Shown: in pieces, positions 14,259-14,872 of the stretch
Position numbering within the stretch: position 1 is the stretch's first letter
How the letters are laid out: each line of letters opens with the position of its first letter
NCBI GenBank assembly: GCA_964596325.1
Contig: CAZQSQ010000019.1
Coordinates: 1 to 14,872 of the forward strand
Origin: JBAZJI01 sp964596325
GTDB lineage: Bacteria > Patescibacteriota > Minisyncoccia > Minisyncoccales > JAGOPM01
Length of the DNA stretch: 14,872 bases
Reading direction: 5' to 3'
Position numbers and translations under genes: made by a program
Notes under the pieces: model-generated
What the model was told of the DNA's origin: nothing
What the model saw: only the letters and a program-made list of their open reading frames with translations
Databases searched by the model: none

Positions 14259-14696
14259 TTAAGAAATGGCTTTAACTTTGGCCAAATAACCCTCTTGCTT
14301 TTTCTCCATCAATTTTGCCTCTTTCTCGGTTTTTTCGTGGTCGTAGCCTAAGAGATGTAAAATACCGTGGATATAGACCAAGTACAGCTCATCAGAATAG
14401 GCTCTACCCTGCTCTTTGGCATTGGCCTTAACTCTTTGAGGACAAATGATAATTTCGCCCAAATACTTTTTATCTAAGACAAAATTCTTATCGCCCTTGC
14501 TTTCAAAAGACAGGACGTCGGTGTCACTGTCTTTGTGGCGATACTTGAAATTTATCTGGCGCATTTTGGCCGAATTTTCTAAAGCGAGAGAAAAATAAAA
14601 ATCCCCGCACTTTTCCCAAGCGAGAATTTTCTCACCGATTTTTTTCAAAAGTGGCTTAGCGATTCTTTCACGGGTGCGGTTGGCAATCTCTATCAT
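14259..14696 (-). CDS. ybeY: Endoribonuclease YbeY (rRNA maturation)
   Basis: A 145-residue protein, the usual length for the family. The zinc-binding signature HGILHLLGYDH (110-120) supplies His110, His114 and His120, and the upstream conserved block DTDVLSFE (58-65) and GEIIICPQRVK (80-90) are present. YbeY is a metal-dependent single-strand endoribonuclease acting in 16S rRNA 3'-end processing and ribosome quality control. The start overlaps the yqeY stop by 4 bp (ATGA). An AAGGAGG stretch lies 16 bases before the ATG, too far to be an ideal ribosome-binding site, so translational coupling to yqeY is probably more important. Next downstream is ftsA, which has its own promoter. Confidence 0.95.
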   Translation of the reverse strand: MIEIANRTRERIAKPLLKKIGEKILAWEKCGDFYFSLALENSAKMRQINFKYRHKDSDTDVLSFESKGDKNFVLDKKYLGEIIICPQRVKANAKEQGRAYSDELYLVYIHGILHLLGYDHEKTEKEAKLMEKKQEGYLAKVKAIS

Positions 14697-14872
14697 TGTG
14701 CTTTAGAAATTTCCTCCTTAATGATTTCAGAAACTTTAGAATTTTCTGCCCGGCCCTTAACCTTAGGCATCACCTCCTTGATAACTTGCCCCATCTGTTT
14801 TTGATCTTTAGCTCCGACAACCTTAATAGCCTCAATTATAAGGGCGCGCAAATCCTCGTCGCTTAACTGCGG
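14693..14872 (-). CDS. yqeY: YqeY/GatB-like domain protein, C-terminal 59 residues (5' end outside window)
   Basis: The minus-strand frame is open from the right edge to TGA at 14695-14693, encoding 59 residues in all. The sequence follows the C-terminal part of the GatB/YqeY tail domain: LSDEDLRALIIEAIKVVGAK, then KQMGQVIKEVMPKVKGRAENSKVSEIIKEEI, with the family's GA...DMG.VM and GRA.G..V pattern. Stand-alone YqeY proteins of about 150 residues share the tRNA-binding helical tail of the amidotransferase subunit GatB; their own function is not well established. The yqeY-ybeY pair fits the translation-linked neighbourhood. The tail of a true GatB is less likely, because yqeY frequently occurs as a small gene, but the upstream part would be needed to be sure. 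It overlaps ybeY by 4 bp. Confidence 0.82.
   Translation of the reverse strand, partial: PQLSDEDLRALIIEAIKVVGAKDQKQMGQVIKEVMPKVKGRAENSKVSEIIKEEISKAQ

Noticed and set aside
14766..14780. Strong Shine-Dalgarno-like AAGGAGGTGAT on the minus strand, next to an ATG
   Set aside because: It lies within yqeY coding for the conserved KEVMPK segment; the ATG follows with almost no spacing, and no separate gene starts there.
1..14872. Alternative genetic code with TGA as Gly (Gracilibacteria/SR1 type)
   Set aside because: TGA ends several complete proteins (FtsZ, FtsA, ClpB-like, EamA) exactly at the next gene's start, and the domains end where they should.

Overview
The window reads as a stretch of a very compact bacterial genome, most likely a member of the Candidate Phyla Radiation (Patescibacteria, Parcubacteria-like). 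This assignment is an inference. It rests on multi-domain lamin-tail/PKD secreted proteins, a minimal ftsA-ftsZ pair followed directly by comEC, almost no intergenic DNA, repeated 4-bp ATGA gene overlaps, weak or absent Shine-Dalgarno sequences, and AT-rich Lys/Asn/Ile coding. TGA is used as a true stop at several gene ends (clpB-like, EamA, ftsZ, ftsA, yqeY), so the Gracilibacteria/SR1 code in which TGA is Gly does not apply. No tRNA, rRNA, CRISPR array or insertion sequence was recognised, and no gene-free stretch reaches 300 bases.

Layout. Bases 1-3132 are on the + strand: the C-terminal end of an unknown membrane protein, overlapping by 11 bp a large secreted protein. That protein has a Vps62/DUF946-like N-terminal domain, at least three lamin-tail domains (LTD) and a PKD-like domain, and is broken by a 100-N assembly gap at 2184-2283. 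Everything from 3180 to the right edge is on the - strand and converges on this gene at a hairpin-plus-U-tract terminator (3133-3167). In transcription order the - strand carries yqeY (5' end outside the window), ybeY, ftsA, ftsZ, comEC, then a four-gene envelope-glycan cassette (GT-B glycosyltransferase, EamA/DMT transporter, membrane-anchored clan GH-A hydrolase, GT2 glycosyltransferase), then a ClpB-type disaggregase and a membrane-anchored trypsin/HtrA-fold protein lacking all three catalytic residues.

How the genes may work together. ftsA and ftsZ form the division core behind their own sigma70-like promoter, and comEC is translationally coupled to ftsZ. The glycan cassette has its own extended -10 promoter inside a small palindrome. 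Its end-to-end coupling suggests one pathway: a lipid- or polyprenol-linked glycan made inside, moved across the membrane, and trimmed or remodelled outside. clpB and the pseudoprotease close the transcription unit and suggest protein quality control.

Points most worth a second look: an FtsZ that ends at its globular core with no linker or FtsA-binding tail and has a changed T4 glycine loop; the inactive HtrA-like partner of ClpB; the coupled glycan cassette; and the Vps62-like/LTD/PKD secreted protein split by the gap.
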